The notes under the pieces: generated by a model
Database searches by the model: none
What the model was told of the DNA's origin: nothing
The model's input: the letters and a program-made list of their open reading frames with translations, nothing else
Translations under genes and position numbers: made by a program
Assembly (NCBI GenBank): GCA_038203635.1
Contig: JBBRDT010000001.1
Coordinates: 1 to 64,000 of the forward strand
Source: DASRIA01 sp038203635
GTDB lineage: Bacteria; Actinomycetota; Thermoleophilia; Solirubrobacterales; JBBDJG01
Length of the DNA: 64,000 nucleotides
Direction of reading: 5' to 3'
Part shown: positions 45,101 through 53,425 of the stretch, one piece after another
Layout: each line of letters begins with the position of its first letter
Numbering within the stretch: the stretch's first letter is position 1

Positions 45101-47349
45101 TGCTCGAGTGGGAGGCCGCGGACGACAACGTCGGGGTCGCCGGATATGAGGTCTACAGGGACGGTGCGTTCATCGCCTCGATCGATCCGGGCACCTCCTA
45201 CTCCGACCCGGTCGGCGCAGGGACCTACGCGTACCACCTCAAGGCGATGGATCCGACGGGGAACATGTCGCAGGCGAGCAACACCGCAAACGTGACCGAG
45301 CTCGCGCCGGACACGGAGGACCCCGGTCCGCCGGCAAACCTCCAGGCGCAGGTCGCGGCCGGAAAGGTCGACCTCCTTTGGGACGCCGCCACGGACAACA
45401 GGGCGGTGACGCAATACGAGATCCGCCGCGACGGCGCGGTCGTCGCAACGATCGGGGCCGCCTCGACGTCGTGGTCCGACAGCAACGTCACGGCGCCGGT
45501 CACGTACGAGTACGACGTACGCGCGCTCGACGCGGCGGCGAACGTGTCGCTGCCCAGCAACACCGCGAGCGCGACGGTGCCCGACACGCAGAAGCCGACG
45601 CCGCCCACGAACCTGACCGCGAACGCCACCGCGAGCCAGGTCGACCTCACGTGGGGTGCGGCGGGCGACGACGTGGCGGTTACGCAATACAGGATCTATC
45701 GCGATGGTGCGGCGATCGCGACGATCGGCCCGGGAACCTCGTGGTCCGACAGCAGTGTCACGGCTCCCGGCTACGAGTATGAGGTGCGGGCGCTCGACGC
45801 GGCCGACAACCTCTCCGACCCCAGCAACAAGGTCACCGCCACCGTGCTCGATGCCCAGAAGCCCACTGCGCCCGGGACCCTGACGGCTACCGCCGCCGGG
45901 CCGAACCAGGTCAACCTCACCTGGACGGCATCAGGCGACAACATCGGCGTGACGGGCTACCGCGTCTACCGTGACACGGCGCCGATCGCGACCATCGGAG
46001 CGGTCACCACCTTCTCTGACACGGGCGTTGCCGGCAGCACCACCTATGCGTACGAGGTCCGCGCCCTGGATGCCGCCGGCAACGTCTCCGATCCGAGCAA
46101 CACCGCCCCGGCGACCACGCCGGCCGCCTCCGCCGTGTTCAACTTCTCACCGGAGGCCGATGCCCGTACCCAGGCCTCGGCGGCCACCACCAACTACGCA
46201 ACGAGCTTCCTGCGGGTCGACGGCGGTACCGACCCGGCCGTGGAGAGCCTGCTGCGGTTCACGGTCACCGGCGCGCCGGCAGGATCAATCCGAAGCGCCA
46301 AGCTGCGCGTGTACGCCTACAGTGGAACCGTGGACGGACCGGCAGTCTTCACCACCAATCCCGCCTGGAACGAGCAGGCGATCAACTGGAACAACCGCCC
46401 ACCGCGCACCAGCGCGACCACCGATGACAAGGGCGCGATCGCGACCAACAGCTGGGTCGAGTACGACGTCACCTCCTTCGTCACGAGCAACGGCACCTAC
46501 AGCTTCGGGCTGGCCGGCACCTCCACCGACGGCGTCGACATCTACTCAAAGGAATCCGCGACCCTGCGACCGGAGCTCGTGGTGACGACCGGCGCCCCGG
46601 ACACGCAGAAGCCCACGCCGCCACCCACCCTCGCCGCGACCGTCATGACCGCGTCGCGGGTCGATCTCTCCTGGCAGCCCGCGGGCGACAACGTCGGGGT
46701 GACCGGCTACCAGGTCCTGCGCAACGGCAACCAGATCGCGAGCCTCGGGGTGACGACGGCGTACTCCGACACGTCCGTCGCGGCGAACACTTCCTACACC
46801 TACCAGGTCCGCGCGGTGGACGCCGCCGGCAACGTCTCGGACCCCAGCAACTCCGCGCCGGCCGCGACACCGCCGGTGGCGACGGTGCTGACCCTCTCCC
46901 CCGAGGCGGACGCCCGTACCCAGGAGGCGAACCCGACCACCAACTACGGGACCGCCTACCTGCGCGTGAACGGCGGCTCCGAGCTGGACGTCGAGACCCT
47001 CGTGCGCTTCACCGTGACCGGAGCCCCGGCGGGAAGCGTGGCGAGCGCCAAGCTGCGCCTCTACAACTACAACGGCACCGCGGACGGCCCGGCTCTTTAC
47101 CCGACCGTCACATCCTGGAACGAGACCGCGGTCAGCTGGAACACGCGACCGGCCCGCACGAGTGGTACCCCGACGGACGACAAGGGCGCGATCGCGAAAA
47201 ACACCTGGGTCGAGTACAACGTGACGCCTCTCGTGACCGGGAACGGCACGTACAGCTTCGCCCTGGCCACGACCTCCAGCGACGGCATCGACTTCTACAA
47301 CCGCGAGGCGGCAACGCTGCGCCCCGAGCTCGTGGTGACGCTGCGCTAG
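42175..47349 (+). CDS. Secreted metallophosphatase with 12 FN3 and 2 DNRLRE domains
   Basis: Secreted protein of 1724 residues; the ATG at 42175 starts MHKRRGIACVAIVGAL and the signal ends GASAADP. The metallophosphoesterase domain (30-310) has AAGDIAC, LGDMQY, GNHEYK, FWHDPRF and GHAHSYER, so metal ligands look complete. From about 321 there are eleven FN3 domains, each starting like DTTKPTPP and containing STDNVGVTGYRVYR and YTVRAVDAAGNVSD. A DNRLRE domain (FSPEADART) follows at about 1318, a twelfth FN3 at about 1475, and a second DNRLRE domain to the end. DNRLRE modules are carbohydrate-related domains of surface proteins, suggesting surface or matrix binding. It heads a likely three-gene operon; the next start is two bases after its stop. 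Confidence 0.92.
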   Translation: MHKRRGIACVAIVGALFAHFGAAGASAADPVIAAAGDIACSSSSSNYNGGNGVSDRCRQKYTSNLIFNAGLSAVLVLGDMQYESASLSGINSSYNPTWGRVKSITRPALGNHEYKTANAAGYFDYFNGSGAATGPAGERGKGYYSFDVGTWHLIALNSSDHCTIVSCAAASAQEVWLKADLAANSSKYCTLAFWHDPRFNSGHDGNADEMKPLFQALYDANADLMLGGHAHSYERFAPQNPAGGLDNARGIRQFVVGTGGAFWTSIGTPKPNSEVRQNSTYGVLKLTLRPTGYDYQFAPEAGKTFTDSGTGTCHGGTPPPTDTIKPSIPGNVRATAGTGQVSLLWNQSTDNVGVTGYQVFRGATQVATLGSVTSYTDPNLAPGTYSYTVRAVDGAGNVSDASAAASATVADTTKPTPPTLTATASAGQVALSWQGATDNVGVTGYQLYRGATQIATLGGAVTSYTDANLAAGGYSYTVRAVDAAGLSSDASNTASATVPDTTKPTTPTLSATGSAGQVALSWTVSTDNVAVTGYEVFRGSVRIAVLGPSANSYADTGLSPGTYFYAVRSFDAANNFSISSNTASGTVPDGLKPSAPGNLTASAPTSAAVDLSWVASTDNVGVTGYRVYRDGALIASPGAAATSYSDSAVSATVTYHYVVRAIDAAGNLSDPSSDVPVTVPDTVKPSAPGNLHTTAVTSSQVDLAWNASTDNVAVTGYRVFRNDVPIADVSAATLSYSDGPITPGTYRYTVRAVDGAGNVSDASTEVTATVPDTEKPTTPQNLDATARGAFQVDLTWDASTDNVGVASYLIYRNDVHIDTVSGTDTSYTDNVLAPDLYTYYVRAVDDAGNLSDPSNTDSATVVPPDDELPTVPGNLTAALNGTDRVDLNWEESSDNVLVTGYRIYRNDELIKTIGPGSSWSDTGVPARDHEYRVRAEDAAGNLSDPSNPAGVIVPDTAPPSPPGNLTASAPDGGPVLLEWEAADDNVGVAGYEVYRDGAFIASIDPGTSYSDPVGAGTYAYHLKAMDPTGNMSQASNTANVTELAPDTEDPGPPANLQAQVAAGKVDLLWDAATDNRAVTQYEIRRDGAVVATIGAASTSWSDSNVTAPVTYEYDVRALDAAANVSLPSNTASATVPDTQKPTPPTNLTANATASQVDLTWGAAGDDVAVTQYRIYRDGAAIATIGPGTSWSDSSVTAPGYEYEVRALDAADNLSDPSNKVTATVLDAQKPTAPGTLTATAAGPNQVNLTWTASGDNIGVTGYRVYRDTAPIATIGAVTTFSDTGVAGSTTYAYEVRALDAAGNVSDPSNTAPATTPAASAVFNFSPEADARTQASAATTNYATSFLRVDGGTDPAVESLLRFTVTGAPAGSIRSAKLRVYAYSGTVDGPAVFTTNPAWNEQAINWNNRPPRTSATTDDKGAIATNSWVEYDVTSFVTSNGTYSFGLAGTSTDGVDIYSKESATLRPELVVTTGAPDTQKPTPPPTLAATVMTASRVDLSWQPAGDNVGVTGYQVLRNGNQIASLGVTTAYSDTSVAANTSYTYQVRAVDAAGNVSDPSNSAPAATPPVATVLTLSPEADARTQEANPTTNYGTAYLRVNGGSELDVETLVRFTVTGAPAGSVASAKLRLYNYNGTADGPALYPTVTSWNETAVSWNTRPARTSGTPTDDKGAIAKNTWVEYNVTPLVTGNGTYSFALATTSSDGIDFYNREAATLRPELVVTLR
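43132..46128 (+). repeat. Tandem array of 11 FN3-encoding units of about 270 bp
   Basis: Eleven in-frame tandem FN3 units lie inside the phosphatase gene, with a twelfth after the first DNRLRE domain. Each unit encodes GNLTA, STDNVGVTGY and AGNVSDPSN-type segments. Differences between units indicate an old array rather than a recent expansion. Confidence 0.85.
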
Positions 47350-47351
47350 CC

Positions 47352-48302
47352 ATGCGCCTCCTCCCGAACAAGAGAAGGCTGCTGATCGGCGCCATCGCGG
47401 CCGCGATCGTCCTGTCATCCGTCGCTCTCGTGCTGGGCGTGGCCGACTCGGCGTCGCCGCCCGAGTCCGGCCCGAAGGTCGACACGCACGTCGACCACTC
47501 ATACATCTACACGGTCGACGTTGCCAGCGGACAGCTCGCCCAGGAGACCAATATGCAGGGCGAGGGAGCGCTGGAGCCTTCCTGGTCCGCCCAGGGCGAC
47601 ATCGTCTTCAGCACCATGGACTGCGACGAGTGCTCCTCGAGCCTCTCCGAGGTGGACCCCGATGCCCCCATCTCCGTCGAGGCACCGATCGACACGACCG
47701 TCGAGCACGTGTTCCAGCCGTCCTGGGCGCCCGACGGTAAGCAGGTCGCAACGGTGGCACTCGGCCGCGGCATCTACGTCGTCGACTCGCAGACCGGCAC
47801 GGCGAAGCGGCTGACGTCCGGCCGGTCGGACGAGGCGCCGGACTGGGCCGCCAGCGGAGACTGGATCGCGTTCCACCGGCAGGTGAGCGGCAGCAACTAC
47901 GACATCTTCGCCGTCAACGCCACCACGAAGGCGGAGCGCAGGCTCACGAACGACAACCGGCAACAGACGAATCCCACCTGGTCGCCGGACGGCAGTCAGG
48001 TGGCTTACGCCGAGCAGCGCTCCAACGGGAAGTGGGCGATCGTCACGATGAACGCCGACGGCACGGGTCGCAAGCGCGTGACGACCGCGGGCATCAGCGC
48101 CCAGGAGCCCACCTGGTCGCCCGATGGCACGAGCATCGCATTCATCTTGCAGGAGCTGGACAAGGCTACGATCGCGGTGATTCCCGCGAGCGGGGGCTCG
48201 CCGAAGCGCCTGACGGACCAGAAGATATTTCCCGCAAAGCCGACCTGGTCGCCGGACAGCAAGACCATTGCGTTCGCCGCGACCGTGGTTCAAACGAATT
48301 GA
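47352..48302 (+). CDS. Membrane-anchored TolB-like propeller protein
   Basis: Protein of 316 residues. One N-terminal helix (LLIGAIAAAIVLSSVALVLG) is followed by about six PD40 blades with repeats such as PTWSPDGSQVAY, PTWSPDGTSIAF and PTWSPDSKTIAF alternating with IVTMNADGTGRKRVT. This is the TolB C-terminal propeller fold. In a cell without Pal/Tol partners it is probably a surface protein-protein or glycan contact module. It sits two bases after the FN3 phosphatase stop and four bases before the next gene, so it is surely cotranscribed with both. Confidence 0.88.
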   Translation: MRLLPNKRRLLIGAIAAAIVLSSVALVLGVADSASPPESGPKVDTHVDHSYIYTVDVASGQLAQETNMQGEGALEPSWSAQGDIVFSTMDCDECSSSLSEVDPDAPISVEAPIDTTVEHVFQPSWAPDGKQVATVALGRGIYVVDSQTGTAKRLTSGRSDEAPDWAASGDWIAFHRQVSGSNYDIFAVNATTKAERRLTNDNRQQTNPTWSPDGSQVAYAEQRSNGKWAIVTMNADGTGRKRVTTAGISAQEPTWSPDGTSIAFILQELDKATIAVIPASGGSPKRLTDQKIFPAKPTWSPDSKTIAFAATVVQTN

Positions 48303-48306
48303 GGCA

Positions 48307-49791
48307 ATGACGCTGAGCACGTGGGCGAAGGAACGCCCGGCATCCACAGATCTCGTCGTACTGGTCTTACTCGCCGTCGCATTCGCGGTGGCGGTCCTGC
48401 CGTCACAGGCGCGCGCCGCGGACCCGGTGATCGCGGCGGCCGGCAACATCGCCTGCGACCCTGCCAGCCCGTACTTCGCAGCGGGCGCGGGGACCCCTAC
48501 CCGGTGCCGTCAGGCCGAGACCGCGGCGTTGCTGCCGGCCGGCCTCGCGGGCGTGCTGACTCTCGGGGACGCCCAGTACTGCTGCGGCACCCTGTCCGCG
48601 TACACGGCTTCCTACGAGCCGGCCTGGGGCCCGCTGAAGGCTGTCACGCATCCGGCGCTCGGCAATCGTGACTACACGACGCCGGGCGCAGCCGGGTACT
48701 TCGACTACTTCAACGGGCCGGGAATTGCGGATGGCGCGGCGGGCAACCGGGACCAGGGGTACTACAGCTTCGATCTCGGCGCATGGCATCTCATCGCGCT
48801 CAACTCGAACTGCGCTCACGTCGCCTGCGCAGCCGGCTCTGCGCAGGAGCGCTGGCTGCGCGCAGACCTCGCTGCCCATCCCAACGCCTGCACGCTTGCA
48901 TACATGCACGCGGGGCGCTACAGCTCCGGACGACCGGGCGGCGCGATCTCGGTGGCGCCTTTCTACAGGGCTCTCTACGAGGCCGGGGCCGACGTGGCCC
49001 TGGCGGGCCACGCACGGCACTACGAGCGGTTCGCGCCCCAGACCTCGGTCGGGCGCAGCCCCGCGTTCGGCATCCGTGAGTTCGTGGTCGGCACGGGCGG
49101 GCACTCCCTGGGCACGATCGGAGCGCCCAAGAAGTACAGCGAGGTACGCCAGGACTCGACGTTCGGAGCGCTGGAGCTCACGCTACGGGCGACCGGCTAC
49201 TCCTGGCGATTCATCGCCCCCGGGGGCGCGAGCTTCTCCGACTCGGGATCGGGTGGGTGTCACGGCCCGCCGCCTCCGCGCAAGCCCAAGAAGAAGCCCA
49301 AGCCCAAGCCCAAGCCGGGGCCCGCAAAGAGCAAGACGAAGTGCACCGTGCTCGGGACCCCGCGCAACGACGTCCTGCGGGGCACCCGTGGCCGGGACGT
49401 GCTCTGCGGCATGGGGGGCAACGACCGCCTCCTGGGCGGCGGCGGCAATGACGTGCTGCGCGGTGGTGACGGCAACGACCGGCTCAGCGGCGGCGCCGGG
49501 CGCGATCGCATGGACGGCAACCGCGGGAACGACGTCCTGCGTGGGGGACGAGGCCGGGACCTGCTCAGCGGAGGCGCCGGCAACGACCTGCTGCGCGGGG
49601 GAGGCGGCGCGGACCGTCTCCGCGGCGACGGCGGGCGCAACCGCGTGTTCGGTGACGCGGGCAACGACTACATCGACGTGTCCCGAAACGGAGCCCGCGA
49701 CATCGTCAACGGCGGGCGCGGCCGGGACAGGGCGAAGGCCCAACGCCGCGACAAGGTGCGCAGCATCGAGCGGCTGATCCGCCGCAAGTAG
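48307..49791 (+). CDS. Secreted metallophosphatase-like protein with degenerate active site and RTX repeats
   Basis: Protein of 494 residues from the ATG at 48307 (MTLSTWAKERPAST), signal ending ARAADP. The first 290 mature residues align with the phosphatase at 42175 but several metal-binding motifs have changed: AAGDIAC is AAGNIAC, GNHEY is GNRDY, FWHDPRF is YMHAGRY, and GHAHSYER is GHARHYER; LGDAQY is kept. After a Lys/Pro-rich linker (KPKKKPKPKP) there are about ten RTX nonapeptides such as GGNDRLLGG and GGAGNDLLR, which bind calcium. It is therefore probably a calcium-folded, non-catalytic relative. Third gene of the operon starting at 42175. Confidence 0.9.
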   Translation: MTLSTWAKERPASTDLVVLVLLAVAFAVAVLPSQARAADPVIAAAGNIACDPASPYFAAGAGTPTRCRQAETAALLPAGLAGVLTLGDAQYCCGTLSAYTASYEPAWGPLKAVTHPALGNRDYTTPGAAGYFDYFNGPGIADGAAGNRDQGYYSFDLGAWHLIALNSNCAHVACAAGSAQERWLRADLAAHPNACTLAYMHAGRYSSGRPGGAISVAPFYRALYEAGADVALAGHARHYERFAPQTSVGRSPAFGIREFVVGTGGHSLGTIGAPKKYSEVRQDSTFGALELTLRATGYSWRFIAPGGASFSDSGSGGCHGPPPPRKPKKKPKPKPKPGPAKSKTKCTVLGTPRNDVLRGTRGRDVLCGMGGNDRLLGGGGNDVLRGGDGNDRLSGGAGRDRMDGNRGNDVLRGGRGRDLLSGGAGNDLLRGGGGADRLRGDGGRNRVFGDAGNDYIDVSRNGARDIVNGGRGRDRAKAQRRDKVRSIERLIRRK

Positions 49792-49804
49792 GACCCGCAG
49801 CGCC

Positions 49805-50608
49805 CTACTTGCTGAAGCTCACCAGTTCTTCGCGCCCGCCGCCATCCTTGGTGGTCCGCAACACGTGCCCGACGCCCCGGGCGTAGTACTTGTATTCCAG
49901 GACCCCCGGCTCGAGCCGGGTCGTGTCCGCTGTCTTCACGGAATTCTCGAAGGTGCCGAACGGCACGGTGACCTTCGCATCCACGCTCACCACCTTGGCG
50001 GCGTCCTCGGCCTGGCCCGCGTAGTACTCCTGCCGGTAGGACAGCCCGGACCGCGGCTTCGCCGGCATGATGACCCCGGCATAGGCGCCGTCCACGCCGT
50101 GCTCCCAGGACCCCTTGGTCGACGAGACCGTCCCGTCCTTGTACTCCTTGGTGTCCTCGCCCAGATACCAGACATTGCCGTCCTTGTCCTGGGCATACCA
50201 GTCATCCGTGACCTCCACGAAGCCGCCGCCGTCGCGCTGGGTGACGGTGTCGCGCAGGACGAGGGCCTCGACGCCCTTGATCCGCTTCTTGCGGTTCGTC
50301 ACCTCGACGACGATCCGCTCCGAATCCGACGTGTAGACCCACCTCGCGCCCCGCGGCATCGGCCAGTAGGGGTGCTCGATCTTCGTCGTGAAGTCCGCGG
50401 GGTCGAGCTCGACCGGCTCGCCGCCCTGCGGCAGGTCGGCAGTGCTGTCGGCGGAGGTCGTCTCGGTCGTGGCGGTCGGGGGCGCCGCGGTCGTGGTCTG
50501 AGCAGCATTGTCGTCGCTGTCAGACCCGCAGCCCGCGACGAGCAACCCCGCCGTGAGCGCCAGTGCGAGCGCTCCGCCGACGATCAAGAGCATCGGGCGT
50601 CTCGTCAC
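49805..50608 (-). CDS. Hypothetical lipoprotein, paralogue of the one at 23503-24390
   Basis: Lipoprotein of 267 residues from a GTG at 50608; an ATG five codons later is the alternative, and longer frames only read the shadow of the neighbour gene. The signal is followed by VAGCGSDSDDN and a Thr-rich linker. The mature domain contains YWPMPRGARWVYTS, DDWYAQDKDGNVWYLGE and YYARGVGHV. It ends an operon of response regulator, kinase, PepSY-like protein and lipoprotein, suggesting it is an output or sensor partner at the cell surface. Function unknown. Confidence 0.83.
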   Translation of the reverse strand: MTRRPMLLIVGGALALALTAGLLVAGCGSDSDDNAAQTTTAAPPTATTETTSADSTADLPQGGEPVELDPADFTTKIEHPYWPMPRGARWVYTSDSERIVVEVTNRKKRIKGVEALVLRDTVTQRDGGGFVEVTDDWYAQDKDGNVWYLGEDTKEYKDGTVSSTKGSWEHGVDGAYAGVIMPAKPRSGLSYRQEYYAGQAEDAAKVVSVDAKVTVPFGTFENSVKTADTTRLEPGVLEYKYYARGVGHVLRTTKDGGGREELVSFSK

Positions 50609-50615
50609 CTGCGTG

Positions 50616-50960
50616 TCACCGCTCCGGATCAGGACCGTAGCCCTCGACCCTGGCCTGCAGCCAGTGGAAGTCGCGGTCCAGGTACACCGCGATGATCGGG
50701 CCCTTGTCGGAGCCGTCCAGGGCCTGGGTCGGCTTGAAGACCCTGACCTTCCAGGCGGCCATGCCTGCGTTGTCGTGCGCGACCGATACGACCTTCCCGC
50801 GCTTGGTGACCTCGAGCGCGGCCCGCTCGGCCCGCTCGGTTTGGGCATCTGCGACCTTGGTGTCGGACTCGCCGTCCACGGCCTGTGCGATGCCGACTGC
50901 GCCCGCGCTCAGCGCGACGGCCAGCATTCCGGCAATCAATATTTTGTGAATTCGTGTCAT
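50616..50960 (-). CDS. Small secreted PepSY-like protein
   Basis: Protein of 114 residues with a clear signal peptide (MTRIHKILIAGMLAVALSAG, cleavage near AQA). The mature part, ERAALEVTKRGKVVSVAHD, then WKVRVFKP and IIAVYLDRDFHWLQ, has the length and beta-strand pattern of a single PepSY domain. Such proteins often accompany two-component systems and may act as inhibitors or sensors. It lies 47 bases after the kinase gene and seven bases before the lipoprotein start. Confidence 0.8.
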   Translation of the reverse strand: MTRIHKILIAGMLAVALSAGAVGIAQAVDGESDTKVADAQTERAERAALEVTKRGKVVSVAHDNAGMAAWKVRVFKPTQALDGSDKGPIIAVYLDRDFHWLQARVEGYGPDPER

Positions 50961-51007
50961 GTACTCAGTGTGCCCCGGACACTGAGATGGACATGAGAGC
51001 GGCGAAA

Positions 51008-52360
51008 TCAGTTCGCGGAGCGCGCCGCGATCGGCACGCGCAGCCGCACCGTAGCGCCGTTTGACGCGGTGTCGACGATTTCCGCGGTTCCTCCGTGAGC
51101 CTCGGCGATCACCCGCACGATCGCGAGCCCGATACCCGTTCCGCCGCGTGTGCGGGCGCCGTCGCCGCGTGAGAATCGCTCGAACGCGTGCGGCTCCAGC
51201 TCCGCGGGAAAACCGGCACCCTCGTCGCTGACGTCGATCTCGACCGCCTCTCCGTTGCCGCGGGCGGTGAGGCGGATCTCACCGGCGCCGTAGCGCAGGG
51301 CGTTGTCGACGAGGTTCCAGAGCGCCTGGCGACTGCGCAGCGGGTCCATCGCGACCCGCAGGTCATGCGGCGCGTCGACGTGGATCCGGCGGCCCTGCTC
51401 CCCGGCCCGGTCCGCGAAGCGCTGACCGGTGCGCTCGAGCAGGTCATGAAGCTGCACGTCTTCCGGACGGACGGGTAGCTGGCCGTCCGCAGAGCGCGCG
51501 ATCAGCAGCAGGTCCTCCGCCAGCTGGGCGAGATGGTCGGTCTCCTCGAGGGCGGCAACCAGCGACTCGCGCACGTTGCCGCCACTTCGCTCCGCCCGCA
51601 TCGCCGCCTCGAGCTCGGCCTTCACGACCGCCAGCGGTGTGCGCATCTCGTGGCTTGCGTCCGCGACGAACCGCCGCTCCCGGACGAACGATGCCTGGAG
51701 CCGCGCGAGCATGTCATTGAGCGTCTCCCCGAGCCGCCGGATCTCGTCGTGCGCGTCAGGCAGCGGCAGCCGCTCGCCGTCACGCGTGAGCGAGATCCGC
51801 TTGGCCCGCTGGCGCATCGCCTCCACCGGCCGGAAGCCGATCGTCGCGAGCATGTAACCGATGCCCGAGGCGAGCAGCACCGCGATCGGCCCCCCGATGA
51901 GGAACGACTTCGACAGCGTCGTGAGCGTGTCGTCGCGGTCGGACAGCGAGGCGCCGGTGACGACCACCAGGGTTCTGCCCTGCGAGCTTGCCGGCCGCGC
52001 GAGGATCCGCGCCGGCCCATCGACACCTGCCACATGACGCCCGAGCATCAACGGGCTGCGCGCGGCCCTCCGCGCCTCGCCGGGACGGAGCGCCGGCACG
52101 CGATTCTGGGTCGTGCCGTCCAGCAATCGCCCTCTGGGCGTGAGGATCTGGATGAACCCCTCGTCCGACTCGACCAGTCGAGGCCCGCCGACCACGGAGC
52201 GAGTCGTGTCGCTCGACCGCACGAGCGCGGCGACGTCGTCCGACCGCGAACGCAACGACGTCTCGACGATCTCGTCGAGCTGCGTTTCCTGCCGTTCGTA
52301 CACGAACACGCCCATCGCGGCGATCACCAGCGCCATCGCAAGCGCGAACGCGACCGTCAA
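51008..52360 (-). CDS. Sensor histidine kinase
   Basis: Membrane kinase of at least 450 residues. The TTG at 52360 opens the frame as MTVAFALAM, but the six codons before it read LPIRVR, identical to the N-terminus of the kinase at 7875, so the true start may be a CTG at 52378. Two membrane helices bracket an extracytoplasmic domain of about 120 residues. A HAMP segment, the H-box DASHEMRTPLA (His237 counted from the TTG), the N-box LVDNALRYG and the lid motifs DEGAGFP and GGTGIGLAI follow. It lies directly after its response regulator gene and before the PepSY-like gene. Confidence 0.93.
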   Translation of the reverse strand: MTVAFALAMALVIAAMGVFVYERQETQLDEIVETSLRSRSDDVAALVRSSDTTRSVVGGPRLVESDEGFIQILTPRGRLLDGTTQNRVPALRPGEARRAARSPLMLGRHVAGVDGPARILARPASSQGRTLVVVTGASLSDRDDTLTTLSKSFLIGGPIAVLLASGIGYMLATIGFRPVEAMRQRAKRISLTRDGERLPLPDAHDEIRRLGETLNDMLARLQASFVRERRFVADASHEMRTPLAVVKAELEAAMRAERSGGNVRESLVAALEETDHLAQLAEDLLLIARSADGQLPVRPEDVQLHDLLERTGQRFADRAGEQGRRIHVDAPHDLRVAMDPLRSRQALWNLVDNALRYGAGEIRLTARGNGEAVEIDVSDEGAGFPAELEPHAFERFSRGDGARTRGGTGIGLAIVRVIAEAHGGTAEIVDTASNGATVRLRVPIAARSAN

Positions 52361-52383
52361 CCGGACCCGGATCGGCAGTCTTC

Positions 52384-53064
52384 CTAAGATCCTCCGTCCC
52401 TTCGCAGCCGGTAGCCGGCGCCTCGCACGGTCTCGAGCGACTTCACGCCGAACGGCCGGTCGATCTTCTCGCGCAGGTAGCGGACGTAGACCTCGACGAC
52501 GTTTGATCGGTTCTCATAGTCGTAGTCCCATGCGTGCTCCAGGAGCTGATACCGGCTGAGGAGCTCCCCGGGCCGGCGCATGAACGTCTCCAGCAACGCG
52601 AACTCTTTCGGGGAGAGCGCGATCTCCTCCTTCCCACGCCACGCCTGCTGCGTGGCAGGGTCCAGGCGCAGGTCGCCGACCTCGAGCACCGGCGGGCGCT
52701 CGACGGGACCGCGGCGCGCGAGCGCGCGCAGTCGCGCGAGCAGCTCCGCCAGCGAGAAGGGCTTGGTCAGATAGTCGTCGGCGCCCTCGTCGAGCCCCAG
52801 GACGCGATCGTCGACCGAGTCGCGCGCCGTCACCATGATGATCGGCGCCCAGATCCCGTCCTCACGGAGGCGCCGGCACGTCACGAAGCCGTCGATGCCG
52901 GGCAGCATCACGTCCAGCACGACCGCGTCGAACTCCGTCGCGGCGGCCATCCACAGTGCGTCCTCACCGTTCGAGGCGAGGTCGGCCACGATGCCCTCCG
53001 CCTGCAGGCCCCGTCTCACGGCCGCGGCCATCCGCTTGTCGTCCTCCACGATCAGAACGCGCAC
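52384..53064 (-). CDS. OmpR/PhoB-family response regulator
   Basis: Response regulator of 226 residues with a GTG start. The receiver has acidic E7-D8-D9, Asp51 in VVLDVMLPG and Lys in LTKPFS. The winged-helix part has IALSPKEFALLETF and ETVRGAGYRLR. First gene of a four-gene operon with the kinase, a PepSY-like protein and a lipoprotein. A TCTCA direct repeat with 11-base spacing lies 25-40 bases upstream of the start and resembles the one before the other response regulator, suggesting related DNA-binding specificity or autoregulation. Confidence 0.95.
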   Translation of the reverse strand: MRVLIVEDDKRMAAAVRRGLQAEGIVADLASNGEDALWMAAATEFDAVVLDVMLPGIDGFVTCRRLREDGIWAPIIMVTARDSVDDRVLGLDEGADDYLTKPFSLAELLARLRALARRGPVERPPVLEVGDLRLDPATQQAWRGKEEIALSPKEFALLETFMRRPGELLSRYQLLEHAWDYDYENRSNVVEVYVRYLREKIDRPFGVKSLETVRGAGYRLRRDGGS

Positions 53065-53088
53065 GTAGCGAATTTCACCGCCAGAAGA

Positions 53089-53104
53089 TGAGAGGTGCCT
53101 GAGA
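53089..53104 (-). promoter_or_regulatory. Putative OmpR-family site: TCTCA direct repeat, 11-bp period
   Basis: On the minus strand TCTCA occurs twice, at 53104-53100 and 53093-53089, eleven bases apart, just before the response regulator start at 53064. The arrangement and orientation relative to the regulator gene match 7087-7104. Confidence 0.4.
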
Positions 53105-53171
53105 AAAACGGCTTGATAATGGGGCGAATGACCGGGTTACTGCCTAACTTGTCGTGGGTAGTCGACCGTCT

Positions 53172-53399
53172 ATGGAACGGATGCACTCCAACTCCGCGAC
53201 CGCCTCTCCTCTCAAGGCGGTGTTCGAATCGGCCAAGCACTTTGGCCTGAGCGACGACGACGTTCTGCGTACGCTCGACGAGACGCTGTGGGCAGTTGGC
53301 GAGGACGCCACGATGTCCGAGTATCTCGACGAGTTGAACGGGACACTGGCACGATGCATCCTCGCCAGGGAGCGGGACCGCTCCCGGCGCGGCTGCTAG
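53172..53399 (+). CDS. Small hypothetical protein
   Basis: Protein of 75 residues from the ATG at 53172 (MERMHSNSATASPL); a GTG six codons earlier is possible. The core, KAVFESAKHFGLSDDDVL followed by TLDETLWAVG and MSEYLDELNGTLA, looks helical and soluble with good third-position GC bias. I recognise no family. It is transcribed away from the two-component operon and converges on the PPK2 gene, whose stop lies 26 bases beyond its own. Confidence 0.6.
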   Translation: MERMHSNSATASPLKAVFESAKHFGLSDDDVLRTLDETLWAVGEDATMSEYLDELNGTLARCILARERDRSRRGC

Positions 53400-53425
53400 C
53401 CGAGTCCCACCCCCAGACCGCGCGC

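Noticed and set aside
50609..50848. N-terminal extension of the lipoprotein at 49805
   Set aside because: It is an alternate-frame reading of the PepSY-like gene; the lipoprotein signal starts at the GTG at 50608.
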